A stretch of DNA of 64,000 bases from Gnetum montanum (lineage: Eukaryota; Streptophyta; Gnetopsida; Gnetales; Gnetaceae), in contig MNCI01018365.1 in NCBI GenBank assembly GCA_015680685.1, forward strand, positions 136,634 through 200,633. The letters run 5' to 3'. Shown in pieces: positions 43,885-55,340 of this stretch. The position numbers and the translations under genes are program-made. The notes beneath the pieces were generated by a model that saw only the letters and a list, made by a program, of their open reading frames with translations, ran no database searches and was not told the DNA's origin. Each line of letters opens with the position of its first letter. The stretch's first letter is position 1.

Positions 43885-44060
43885 GAAGTTGGGGTGGGTT
43901 GGTTAGGTGTTAGCCTAGTAGTAAGACTCTTCATTTGAAACCTTCAAGTCATGGGTTTGATTCTAGTGGGAAATGTTAAGTTATGAAGTTTGGGTTCCAT
44001 CACACCCCCTCCTCCACCACTTTTATCTTAGCTTTTCTCTCACTATGTAGCATGGGTTTA
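43885..44060 (+). mobile_element. tRNA-derived SINE
   Basis: The head has an A-box-like TAGCCTAGTAG (43911-43921) and a B-box-like GGTTTGATTCT (43954-43964) spaced as in a tRNA gene. The B box differs from GGTTCGANTCC by transitions. The layout, GGTTGGTTAG...CTCTTC...CAAGTCATGGGTTTGATTC, is like the Au-type plant SINE. It ends near an A-run at 44060-44068. It is too diverged, and lacks the cloverleaf arms, to be a working tRNA. Confidence 0.65.
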
Positions 44061-44560
44061 AAAAAAATAGTTGAGCTTGTGCTTAATTTATAGAAAAACT
44101 TAGGTTCAATTTCACTATAGTTGACCAAAAAATGAATAGTTACACTAATAGTTGTAACTATTAGTTGTGCAGTGAATAATTTTAACTAATCCTTAATATA
44201 GCTTTTTTGGATTTTCAAGTAATTTTAATCCACGACCTCAGTCTTCAAAACCTAAGCTCTTAGCCTTCATTAAATTAGACACATGGCCTACGATGCTATT
44301 ATAAAAGTAAAGGAAATGTATTTTTTTATTTAATATAAAAATAAAATTAAAATTAAAAAATTTTGCTATGAACTTTTGCAACCATGATAGATGCTGCCTA
44401 GTTGTGCAAGAGTGTGGGACAAGCTGCACCATAGCACAACTATTTTTTGTGCATATGCATAGCCAAAAACCCTCATTTAACCTATAATAGCCACCAACAA
44501 CCCTCATTCAACAAAGGTAGGAACTAGGGAAGCTAATGATGGTTAGGAGCATTATTAATT
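44061..44560. other. No gene seen
   Basis: AT-rich sequence with an A/T-only stretch at about 44320-44365. The 89-codon minus-strand open frame here has no recognisable family. Confidence 0.4.
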
Positions 44561-44561
44561 T

Positions 44562-44690
44562 CTACCTCTAGTAGTGTCAATAGGGGTCAAGGACACCATT
44601 AGTCCCTACCTCCACTAGTGTTGATAGGGGCCAAGGACATCATTAGTCCCCACCTCCACTAGCTTTTGCAGTGGTTAGGAGCTTTGAAAA
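44562..44690. repeat. 44-bp tandem repeat, about three copies
   Basis: CTACCTCTAGTAGTGT, CTACCTCCACTAGTGT and CCACCTCCACTAGC start at 44562, 44606 and 44650, each of the first two followed by AGGGG-CAAGGACA-CATTAGTCCC. Confidence 0.85.
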
Positions 44691-44989
44691 TCCATACCTT
44701 CATCAGCAACAATGAAGTCTACCAGTCTATACCTTTGGAGTACATACAAGTAGAGGGAGAAGCTAATTTTTAGAAAAGAAAAAAGAAAAAAATAGGAATA
44801 TAAAATTCATATATCAAAACATGACTTAATTTAAACAATCCAACTCTGCTAAATACTATATAATTAAGTGTGCATGTTCGAAAGTAATACTAGGTTGGAT
44901 GACCTCTCTTGAACTCTCAAAAATTATGCCTTAACTTTTGATCTATAAATGCTTGTGAAGTAGGAATTGTAGTGTTGTCTCAAGAAGAT

Positions 44990-46130
44990 AAAGTGGGATT
45001 TTTTGAAATTTATAAATTACACAAAGCCAAGGTAAATTATTCAACTCATGATTTAGAATTACTAGCTATCGTTCATGTTTTAAATGTTTAGAGACATTAT
45101 CTTTTTTGAAAAAGATATCTCAAAAATTGACCATAAAAGTTTCTAATACTTGCAAATACAAGCAATATTAAATACATGATAATGAAGATGGGTGGAGTTG
45201 CTTGCAAAATATAATTTCAAGATAAAGTACATTCCTAGAAAGCAAAATGTAATAGCTGATGCCCTAAGGAGAATGTGGAATCTAATGATTGGTGTTATTA
45301 CAATCGCTACAGAAGAAGAAATTAAGAAATAAATTAAAGAAGATCCTTATTTTTAACAAATCCTAACTAACATAAGTTCAAAGTCAAATTACCATGTCTC
45401 TCAACAAGGAATGTTGATAAAAGGAGAAAGAATTTGTGCTCTCAAGGGAATTTAAAGACAACAATTATTGAGTGAATCTCATGAAGTTCCATATGTAGGT
45501 CATCCTAGGTGTATCAAGATCCTAGGTGTATCAAGACCTTCATGATGTTGGGAAAGTTCTACTTCTGCCCTAGTATGAAGATTGATATATCCACCTATAT
45601 CAAAAATTATCTTATGTGTCAAAGAATCAAGGCCAAACAAAGAAAACCTAGCAAACCTCTACAACTATTAGAAGTTCCAACATGGAAATGGGAAGCCATA
45701 GACTTTATAGTGGGGCTACCATTGATCAATAAGGGGAATGATTTCATATTGGTGGTTGTGAATCGACTATAAAAAATGGCTCATTTCATATCTTTAAAGT
45801 CAATGAAGTAGCCAAGAAATTTGAATGGGAGTTATTTCCTCTACATGGATGTCTCAAACTGAATAACAAAGTCAATAATATTCGATCAAGATCCAAAGTT
45901 CATTTTTGGCAACATGTTTTCAAGAAATTAGGTACCCAATTAAAGTTTAGGGCAGCATAACACCCCTAAAACTAATGACTAAACTGAACAAATAAATAGG
46001 ATCTTGGAAAACATCTTTAGGAGTTATGTTTAAGTAGACCCAAGAAATTGGAGAAATTATCTTCATTTGGAAGAATTTGCGTATAACAGTAGTTATAAGG
46101 ATTCATCGGTAGAACCCCATTCAAAGGAGT
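44990..46130 (+). pseudogene. Chromovirus-like gypsy RNase H and integrase remnant
   Basis: RNase H shows STHDLELLAIVHVLNV then RHYLF (45037-45110). Integrase shows IKTFMMLGKFYFCPSMKIDI and CQRIKAKQRKPSKPL, then VPTWKWEAIDFIVGLPLINK and DFILVVVNRL (45509-45772), typical of plant chromoviruses. A later part reads KLGTQLKFRAA (near 45925), expected before the D-G-Q-x-E-R motif, which is destroyed. It differs in sequence and primer type from elements 0-3. It fades out near 46130. Confidence 0.8.
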
Positions 46131-46436
46131 GTGTGCATAGAATGGTTGAACACCATTAACCTGGGTAAACCCAACCTTGCGAACGGAATGAAAAGAGTAC
46201 TTGAAGATCATGGAATACAAATGGTCGTTATACGTAAGTACGATTGTTCAGATATTCATAATTCAAACATGGAATGTAATATGGCTCCTCATGATAGCGT
46301 AAAAAATTTTGATGTAGAAGAACATTCAAACGGAAGTAAAGGAAGCCATGAACATGGAAGGACTGCAGCAAAATTAGATAATTTTTTTAAAAACTGGGAT
46401 GGGTACACACATTCAACTGTATCTGCATATTGTTTG
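46131..46436 (+). pseudogene. Exon-like fragment A of an unrecognised host-type gene
   Basis: An uninterrupted 102-codon frame contains KRVLEDHGIQMVVIRKYDC and HEHGRTAAKLDNFFKNWDG and ends at TTG before GTATGATC, a plausible 5' splice site. Its base composition and balanced amino acid use differ from the decayed retroelements. The left border overlaps the fading integrase frame, so the true start is unclear. I do not recognise the family. Confidence 0.4.
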
Positions 46437-46639
46437 GTATGATCTCTAAGCAGAGCTTTTTCATCAGATTAATTTTGGCATCATGGACCTTTCATTAAAA
46501 GTCGTTGTTCCATTTGTTGTTAAAGCTACTGAAGCTCAGAATAGTAGGCATACTGTCTGTTGAACTGCTAGCAGGATCTTTTTCCAAACTGTTGTATACA
46601 TGTCTTTTTGTGAGCGAGAGAGAATATGTAACCTTTCAG

Positions 46640-46728
46640 GGCATGTAAAGAATGGGGAGTCCACAGATGCTTCTGTCAATACCTGCACAGCATCACAAAA
46701 GGAACTTGAAATTGAAATTGGAGATTTT
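46640..46728 (+). pseudogene. Exon-like fragment B
   Basis: After the acceptor-like CCTTTCAG, a frame GHVKNGESTDASVNTCTASQ then KELEIEIGDF runs to a donor-like TTTT-GTAAAG. It is 89 bp long and would leave two bases of a codon that fragment C can complete in phase. Function unknown. Confidence 0.35.
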
Positions 46729-47233
46729 GTAAAGGATGGCTGATTTTTTGGTTCCGGACACCTATAATAGAAGGTCATCAGCCTTCTGTGATGAAGATTA
46801 ACTTTCTTTGAAAATTAAACAATGGAAGTAAAACAATATGACAGGACATTTGAACATAAGGCAAATCAACTGACAGAGACCTCGACATTCTTCTTGAGCA
46901 CAACAGCAGATAACCTCAACATTGTCTCAGTGAAACAACAGAATATATGAAGTACTAAGTAAACAGATTACGCCACAGGAAAAGAAAGATTCCTTCCGAA
47001 AATATCGATAAAATTAGGTTGTCAAATTTGATTTACTCAAAATCAAGAAACATGGAAAAAATATTCCTTATTCTCTAACTAGACTGATCAATGTCATGAA
47101 ATGTTGGTGCCACGTAAATGATAGAAGATAATAAGTAAAGCATCTTCTAAGATACGTGAGAGTATCCTAAATTAAACTTACATTATAATAAATGTGATAT
47201 TTATCTCATTTTTGTTCATTTGTGCGTATGCAG

Positions 47234-47690
47234 GATTAACTATCAAAGTTTCCAAGTCCGCTTTGATCGCTGTTATTTCTTATATGATTGGCAAATGAAC
47301 TTTGTGAAGCATTACTGTGGATCTATACATGGTACTCTTGGAAAGTGTGCCGTGTATGTGAATCTTGTTTTATGGAGCTATCTGTGGAAACTCAGGAAAA
47401 GCTTGAACTCGGAAATATACTTCGAGCTGCACAAAACATTTCCTGGAAGGCATCGCACGGTATCAAAGGAAAGAGTTTCTCAAATTTCAAATTTGGATCA
47501 TTCAGTCTAAATAAAAAGATAATTTATATCTGATAATAATATTCTTCAACGTACAAATCGAAGTTTACAACATGAAAAATGCATCACTAGTGTTGATAAT
47601 GTTTCTTCAAGTGACTCCAGTGATATTTCTTCAAATACAAGCCAGTTTTCCTCTACATCAAGTGGCCACAGTAATAGAACTCATTACTCA
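47234..47690 (+). pseudogene. Exon-like fragment C, frameshifted
   Basis: It follows a good acceptor (T-rich tract then GTATGCAG). In phase with fragment B it reads INYQSFQVRFDRCYFLYDWQ and on to HYCGSIHGTLGK, then shifts frame to VCRVCESCFMELSVETQEKL and later to HEKCITSVDNVSSSDSSDIS. The Cys-rich turn RVCESCFMEL recalls the end of FYVE-type zinc domains, but this is only a resemblance. It is cut by the tandem repeat and LTR-like stretch from 47686. Confidence 0.35.
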
Positions 47691-47768
47691 AGGACTTCAA
47701 GAGCTCAAGGACTCAATTTCCTTGAAAACTCAAGGACTTCAAGAGCTCAAGGACTCAAAGCTTGAACA
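47686..47768. repeat. 42-bp tandem duplication
   Basis: ACTCAAGGACTTCAAGAGCT occurs at 47686 and 47728, each followed by CAAGGACTCAA. It marks the junction between the exon-like fragment and foreign sequence. Confidence 0.85.
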
Positions 47769-48262
47769 AAAAAGAAAGAATTTCTTTATTCATGCCAAAT
47801 CATAGTGTAAATGCTTGGAAGCATGCAACAACCAAGGACAAACTTTACTCAAGAACCTCACACCACTCCCTCTCACACAAGGCTTAAAACCATATAAGAA
47901 TGACTTCTTCACTCCTTCACACAATGGCCAAATATGGCTTACAATAAGATGATCTTGACTCTCCTCTCTCTAGAGACTCTCTAAACTTTGAGCACTCTTG
48001 TTGTAAGCCATCTTAGGTAATTGTGTGAGGGAGTAACAAGGAAGCCATTCTTGTATGGCTTTGAGCCTTGTGTGAGATGGAGTAGTGTAAGGATCTTGAA
48101 TACTCATCTATCCTTAGGATATTGCTTCCATTTTCTTTTGTACTTTATTTTATTTCTGCAAGTGAGAATAAAGATATATTTTCTTTTCTTGTTTCAATTG
48201 GGGTTTCTTTTGTTTGAGGATTTGGACATTAATTAAGGTTGATAAGTCCAAATCCACAACAA
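47769..48262. other. LTR-like non-coding stretch
   Basis: Pyrimidine-rich blocks, TTTATTTTATTTCTGCAAGT and the end GATTTGGACATTAATTAAGG...CACAACA look like a small LTR or a TRIM-type element inserted in the exon-like fragment. I could not find its matching start or a target duplication. Beyond it, GATGTTGGTATAGATGTTG ends at a donor-like CTAG-GTAATAG (48298). Confidence 0.35.
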
Positions 48263-48298
48263 CCGATGTTGGTATAGATGTTGAAACCAACTCCTAGG

Positions 48299-49790
48299 TA
48301 ATAGTATACATTTTCATTTAGCTACAATTATGATGATGATAACTCTCTTCCAGTGAATGCCATTGTGATTTCAAACTATCGTCTGATAATAAATATAGTG
48401 CAAATCTAACTCGCTGTTAAGCAATTAAAGTGATGAACATAGCATAGCATGATAAATTATTGTGGTCACTGAAATAACATGTCTTTAAGTAATTAATGTA
48501 TAAATTTCAATATTAAGTATTTAATGGAGGATTGATGCAAAAAATTCCAATGGAATATTTGGAAACATTCATGAAATTTATGTTCTTTTGGATGGAAACT
48601 ACAATAAATTTCTCTTTGCATAGAAACATGTGCATGCATTGACTCTACTTGAAGGAAGCATGCATGAAAATTTCAATCTATTTTCCAACTAATTAATTGC
48701 TCAACTACAAAGACTAATTTAAGGTTTTGAATTATTCACATCTTCAGCAATATTGTGTACCAAAGGACATAAATGTTGATAACTCAATTGCTTTCTATGT
48801 ATAGCTTGTATGTTTTCTTTCCCTATTGAGGCAAAAGTATTTACGCTATGCCTATTATCAAACATACAAATTAGTTTATTTCAGGTTGGTGAAACTCTAT
48901 ATGCTTGATTTTCCTTATGCATGATACAATTTGTAATTGTATAAATTCTAGATTTAGAAATGTGACTTTGCTATGAGTATCCAATCATTTCAATAGCATA
49001 GGCATACACACATTATAAAAGCATTCCTAATAGTGAAACGAGGTAGTTAAGGTATCCCAAGGAAGAGTAATTGTTTGTGTGGCATGTTGGGCATAAAGCT
49101 AAATGATTTTCAATCCATGTATAAAAGGCATGTGTAAAAGGTTTTGAAGGCTAGCATGTGCCTTATGGCAAGAGTATACAATGAGTATTATTATCCAAAA
49201 ATTACTATGTAGGTAACTACATATTAATCATGTAGCAAAGCCCAATGTTGTTGTTTATATTAAGGTGTAACAAACCATGTATCCAATCTAAGCTAAACTT
49301 AGGTATGAATTGTCAACTAATGAATGATCAGAGAGTGTACAACACACATAAGATTGAATTGAAAAAACATAGTTGAAGGTCATAACTATACTATAAAAAT
49401 ATTGCATAAAATCTAGAGACAATGTAATCACACCCAATAGTAATAGTGATTCATACCACATCATCATGATCATCATCATATAAAAGAGTACTCTAACTAT
49501 CCAATCCAATCCCTAAGCCCAAAAGGCACACACACCTACATACATCATGTACACTACTCAAAGAAATAACTATAGGTCAAAGGCTATTTAGACCAACTCT
49601 GTAAGAAAAGAGATTCATCTCTCTAGAAAATAGACAAAAAAGGAAGAGACATAATCACAAGAATCATGCCTCCACCACCACTCTAAAAACCACTAATGTC
49701 CACTACTCTTAGCTTTGTGTGGGAGCTTTTATACATTCCTTGCAACTCGTAGTTAAATGCTATGCTAGAGGAGAGGTGCAAGGTATCCTA
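48299..49790. other. AT-rich, no gene seen
   Basis: No domain, RNA gene or clear repeat on either strand. The open frame at 49288-49509 (minus) is composition-driven. Confidence 0.5.
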
Positions 49791-50730
49791 AGCAACCTAC
49801 AATAAGGTTAGTACTCATCCAAGCATATCATCATGCAACACATTCATATAATTAGGCATGAGCAAGATGTCATATGCATCCATATTCATGACTAGCCAAG
49901 TGACTATCACTAAGCAATCATGTCTTTTAAATGGATCATTAGTCACATTAGCAAGAATATCATACCAATCAAGCATATTCTTATGACTAGCATGCATAAC
50001 TCAGCAATGTCTCATTTAGCCTCAATCAACCATAAACCACATCCAAATCATCATGTAAAACTAGACACTCATGTTAACCAAGCACATCACATGAGACTCA
50101 CATGCATATATCTAACACATAACAACCTGTGTTGTAAGAGATCTCTACCCACTATTCTTAATCATGAAAAACATGTGATAGCCAACACATCTACACTCAG
50201 TGCAAGCATAAGAATGTTGTCATGTATACTCATTGTAGGTCTTTTATGAGTTTTAATATCACCATTGGTGCTAGTGCCTACCAACCCATAGCCCAAAGCC
50301 ACTAGCTTTCTAAGGCATGTAACCACTCTCCTAGATCATGTACTAGCCATAAGACCATCCTATGATGTCCCACTCTTAGGATGAGACCTAAGATAGGAGT
50401 TTTGCTTATGCATCCTAGCAGGGGTCATCCTAATATAATAATGTATGTCATCATGAACTATTCCACACCCTCTTATTGTTTTCACCTATTGCTCAGTCAT
50501 AGGTAACCTATGTCATGTGCACAATTAAAACATAGCATGCCAAGCCAAACAATCATAAGCGAGTTGTGCTACATGCATCACCTCACCATAACCTCATGTT
50601 AATGATCATAAATAACACATTCTACACATGTCATTGCAATTGACAATCATGTTCACAAGAAAACAACATACCAAGTCAAACTCACAACATAAGGTATGCT
50701 TATTCTAATGTCATTTCACATACAACCTTT
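49791..50730. repeat. CAT/ATG-word-rich, G-poor block
   Basis: Words such as ATCATGCA, CACATGCAT and TCATGT recur densely, with G unusually rare on the plus strand. No fixed period is visible. It may be the remains of a repeat or of a retroelement untranslated region. Confidence 0.35.
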
Positions 50731-51570
50731 AATATCATAAGATTAATAATAGTCAAAAGAGATTAGCTTTGAATGGTACTTTAGCTTTTAAAGCAAGCTT
50801 AACTGAAGTCATTACAATAATTGTTTGGCCTAAATAATGTTATAGGCTAGATTATGGTTGCTAACATTGAATTCTCAAGTTCTACTTATGTTCTACGACA
50901 GGTTCATGTTGGCTATATGTTCATGGAGTACATAGAGTCACCTAGTTTTCATTTCAACAACTCCCTTCCCTTAAATAAATCATAATTATGAGATTTACAA
51001 ATATAGTAGGCATATTCATTAATTATTAATATGATGGATGTAAATGATAAAATAAATCTAAAACTCAACTTTTACTTGCATTCATTGAGATCCTATTGGA
51101 TCTGTTGGACAAAATGATTTCAAAATTCCTATTAGCTTAGTCCTAAGAACCTTGGCATTGAAACCCTAGGACACAAGTATGCTAAGTTAATGATAAAAAA
51201 TTTTGTTAATGGAATTTTAAAATTGCTTTATCTAACATATGTAAGGGGTCTTCATAGACATAAGTAAAAATTCAATTTTTACTTATATGCATACTTAGTG
51301 ATTAATCACTTTCTCATGTTTACACTATTAAAAAATATAATTTGATTTTTTATTAAGATAAATCTTAATTTATGAAACTAAAACTGAAATTAAGGTTTTA
51401 CTATGTCTAAAGACTCAAAGGATCTATTGCATAAGCATTACATTTGTTTCATGAAAGTTAAATATCAATTTCACAAAGTGGTTGACAAACACTAGATGTA
51501 ATGAATAATGATCATATAGACATTTTTTCTACAATATTATATTCTTATCTTAAATGTTTAGTCTAAGGGT
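50731..51570. other. No gene seen
   Basis: AT-rich sequence; may contain the 3' end of the LINE that reads on the minus strand from 52440 toward 51580. Confidence 0.4.
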
Positions 51571-52440
51571 AACTAAAAAAAAATATGATACTCATCTTCA
51601 AGATCTCCCAACCTACAGAGTCTACATGTTTATTTTTCTTTAGGAAGTTGCATCAATCTTCCACTTTTTCTCTTAAGATTATGTGAACTAAACTAAGGTT
51701 GCCAATGAAAATAGGGCATTTCATTAAAATTATAGCTAATAGATTACAAACTCATGAATTTAACTAGTTATCTCTTATACATTCCAAATAAATTTTTTTC
51801 TTGTCTTTGACATTTGATTATGATTTTGTTAAAACTAGCTACTTAACCAATTTTTCTCTATAATGTACTTTGGATTACTCTATTTTTCTTCCAATGAGAT
51901 ATTCTAAGACTTTAACTATTGTATCCCTTGGAAATACATCCGTACTTTTTTGTGTCTTCAAGATTTGCTTTACAAAATTTCATGTTATTTTGTTTTTGTT
52001 AATTTTTAAGTATATGTAATAAACTAAGAAATAACTTTTTCTTCTAGATAAAGTAGATTACACTCTAATAGAAGTATGGAATAGGGTATTTATTTGTTCA
52101 CTTTGAATTTATCAAGTAAAAATATTTTTTTTACTCTTTTAATCACCTTCCAATTTTTCACACTAAGACTTAGTTCTAAAATTGTGCATTCATATAAGAC
52201 TATATAATAAATAACTAGCTAAAAGATTTATTTTCTAACCTTCCAAGTCTAAAATTCTTATGTCTTACATTTATTTTAAATTATATAGGGATATTTTATT
52301 CCCTATGCTATTTTGTCCTTAATGCAATTATCTCATCTATAATTATTCATATATTAAATAATAGAGTATCTAACAATGTCTACAATTTGTAAACTCTAAT
52401 TATAAAATTTAAAATTATAGTATGTGTTTCTCATGGCCCA
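51571..52440 (-). pseudogene. LINE C-terminal part with Cys/His motif, left of element 3
   Basis: The minus strand encodes SHNLKRKSGRLMQLPKEK followed by TCRLCRLGDLEDEYHIFF (near 51585-51690). This is a C-x2-C...E-D-E-x-H zinc-type motif, preceded by the G-R-x-x-x-I-P pattern seen at the end of some LINE polyproteins. Upstream (about 52.05-52.15 kb) KFKVNK, IPYSILLLECNLLYLEE recalls the P-N-x-x-x-x-x-E-L-G-R-x-P-L region of such elements. Element 3 separates it from the RT part at 62.5-64.0 kb. Confidence 0.6.
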
Positions 52441-53268
52441 TGATGAATCCCTATTTTTTTGTTGCCAGGACGTTGGGTATGCAACATCGAGGTCTAGCTA
52501 CGATGTCAGTATCCAACGTTGGGGTATATATCCTGGCCTATAAATATAGCGCCTAGGCTTCAATTTTTGCATAGCTCGATGTTAGTTTTCAGCTAGAGTA
52601 GCGAAGCTCTTGCAGTTTATTTTCCTTAGAATTAGAATATTTCTAAGTGCCTATAGAAGAATTCTAAGTGTATACGGTTCTTTGTTTGAGCACTGATGTA
52701 CCTAAGCATAGCAGTGTGATGGGAATAAAATAAACTCTTTTGACAATCCTTGTAGCATTAAGACTACATTATTGTTTCTTTTAATGCACTTTACTTTTAT
52801 GCACATTACTTTACTACATTTCAGTTAAGCAATTTATTTCTAGCAATTAATGAATGCAAGCATGACCACTTCGAGCATACATATAGTACTTGGTAACCTA
52901 GCAACGCTTAACGTTTGGTAGCCCAGCAACACTATATGTGTTTAGAAAAGTGGGACAGTTACTTGTGTTCGGCTAGATAGGAAAAAAACGAATTAGATTT
53001 TAAATTACTTCACTTTTCATTCTTGTTGTAGGTGATCACATCTATAAAACATAAAACGATAAAAAATCATATACCTTAATTACACTTAAACCATATCCTT
53101 GAGCCTCACAAGTGTAGTTGGGAAGACAACAAACATTCTCAATGCTCATTTCAGTTCATAGAAAACTTAGTGTACTAGATAACTATAGGTCCACAAAATT
53201 CAACTGGATCACACATAACACCTTAGTGATTCTTATGGTTGGGCATAAGGGTACCTCGCCACTCACCA
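52441..53268 (+). repeat. 5' LTR of element 3
   Basis: Starts TGATGAATCCC and ends GGTACCTCGCCACTCACCA. The TATA box CCTATAAATATAGC is at 52537-52550. Just before it, an imperfect inverted repeat runs from ACGTTGGGTAT (near 52471) to GTATCCAACGT (near 52509), with GCAACATCGAGG and GATGTC between. Confidence 0.92.
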
Positions 53269-53287
53269 TTGGCACTATTGCCTAGGA
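53269..53287 (+). promoter_or_regulatory. tRNA-Asp-like primer binding site, element 3
   Basis: TTGGCACTATTGCCTAGGA follows the 5' LTR directly and is the best preserved of the three primer sites relative to T+TGGCGCCGTTGCCGGGGA. Confidence 0.85.
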
Positions 53288-53428
53288 CCTTTTGGCTATT
53301 TCATGTGCTATCTAGGACCTAGTAAAATTATTTAAATTGTTAGAAAAGACCTTAAAGTCACATCACATCTCAAGATTACTACAACAATATTTAGAAGCAC
53401 ACTATGATTTTTATTCTTATAATTGAAA

Positions 53429-55340
53429 ATGTCTTCTTCTCATAGGAGTGATTTTTCATTCAATTCTGATAAAGCTTATCAACTAGTGCCTCAACAATAT
53501 CAAATTGTATATACTCATCCGGATGAGTATGTACTAAACTTCACCTTCATCCTACACCAAGATGAATAGCTATGATGGCATGATATGAAAGGCAACATTG
53601 TGTTGCCACCTGATTGAGTGACTCCTGTAATGCTCTACCAAATGTTTATTTGATGTGGTCTCCAGGACCACCACATGGAGTATATTGTGGAAGATACTGA
53701 CATCAATGATTATCATCCCACTGAAGCACAACATCTGCGAGACCAATAGCTAGAACAACGTTATGAATTTTCAAAGGGAAAAGGACTTAATGATTCTTCA
53801 TTCCTACTATACCAACAAGCTGGTGGGGAACCCTTCTCTAGGGTTTTTCATTCAATGAAACTCGTCTCTTTGACTTCAGTGAAGGAGGTCAAAACTAGAA
53901 CTTGCAGTCCACAATTCACAATCTTGGTTCTAGTAAAAATGGATCCAATGACAAAGAAGGATCCAGAGAGGAAAGTCAAGGTAGGGATGCAAAAAAGAAA
54001 CAAGATCAAGATCATGGTCATGATCATCGAAGAGCTGGTAGTAAGCACCATGATGGTGCTGGTTCTTCTTCCTCTTCCTCTTCATCATCATCATCTTCTT
54101 CATCTAGCTCTAATCATGAGCATAGAAGGCAAGACCATGATGAAGGTGATTGAAATAAACAAAATAATTAACAGTACCAAAATGACCAAAATGATCAAAG
54201 GGACTATTAGGAAAGTAAAGATCAAGGATGCAGAAATTCAAGAGAGGCACATCACCATGAACAAAGGGGTAGTAGAGGGCATTGTAGGCACCATGATCAA
54301 GGCCTTGATGAGCCTCTACTTGCTACCAAAATTATGCTTAATATCGCAGAGGTAGTGAGAATTCCAACAAGGCATGTGAAGGATAGTCAAATTAAAAGGT
54401 TAGACATGAACAATATTCCCTGATTTGAAGGAGGATATAACTTTGATCTATAGAACTATATCCAAGCTTTCCAAGATGCATGTGCCTTGTAGAACATAGA
54501 GAATGAGTGGTAGAAACTTAAGTTATTCCCTAGGACACTCATCAAAGAAGCAAAGAATTGGTACTAGTCCTTAGAGCTAGAATCTATCAGATGATGGAGT
54601 ACCATGCTTGAGTTGTTCAATGATAAATATCAAACATACTCTAGAGTGTCCAACTTGAGAAGGAAAATCTAAGGATGGAAGCAAGGAACACATAAACCCT
54701 TGGATGCCACCATTGACTAATACTATTCCTTGATGCATAAAGGTCCTAGCCATGGTTATTCTCAACTAGATCAACTTCACCACATAGTAGATGAGCTTTG
54801 ATTAGAAACAAGAAGAACCCTTGGTGTCTATGCCCAAGGATGACTATCAAAACTAAGTTCCTATCAAATACAATAATTAATTGAGCAAGTAGCTAAAGAG
54901 GAGGGAAAATTAAGAAAAAGAAAAAGTGTAGAAGAGTACAACCATGATCCTTCCATTCTCAAGAGGAAGTTTTGATTTTGCAATAAGGAGGACAAGTTCA
55001 TACTTGATGAGGGGATGAATAAGAAAACTTTACCACTACAAAAATTTCAATCTGAACTTATGACCAAGGTTGATTAGTTATGGAACTCCATGGATAGTAG
55101 ATTTCAAGCTATCCTCAAAATTGCTGAAGAGTCCAAATAACAAGATAATGATGATGAGCGCAGGAGATGCAAAGAAGTTGAATGTTCCTATCATAAAGGT
55201 AAGGACAAGATTACTGTAATAGAAGAATTTGTAGATAGTGAATCAGATGATGATCATGGGTGTAACGTCTATTAATATGAACATCCTAAGGGATGTTGCC
55301 TCATGGTGTCACAGTTATAGGAGTCTGAGGTGTATGCTTT
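53429..55340 (+). pseudogene. gag, element 3
   Basis: The ATG at 53429 starts MSSSHRSDFSFNSDKAYQLV, followed by VYTHPDEYVLNFTFILHQDE, the N-terminal block shared with elements 1 and 2. A hydrophilic linker with a poly-Ser tract coded by TCA/TCT/TCC repeats (54064-54110) precedes DEPLLATKIMLNIAEVVRIP. The core has FEGGYNFDL, YIQAFQDACAL, LFPRTLIKEAKNWY and ETRRTLGVYAQG (54.42-54.85 kb), matching the retrotransposon gag domain. It ends GCNVY-stop-YEHPKGCCLM near 55259-55305. Stops and at least two shifts break it. Confidence 0.85.

Noticed and set aside
43905-43975. tRNA gene
   Set aside because: Only A- and B-box-like words are present; arms do not pair and the boxes carry decay mutations, so a SINE head is the better reading.
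53902-54153. Serine-rich small protein candidate
   Set aside because: It is the poly-Ser linker of the element 3 gag and has homologous context in elements 1 and 2.
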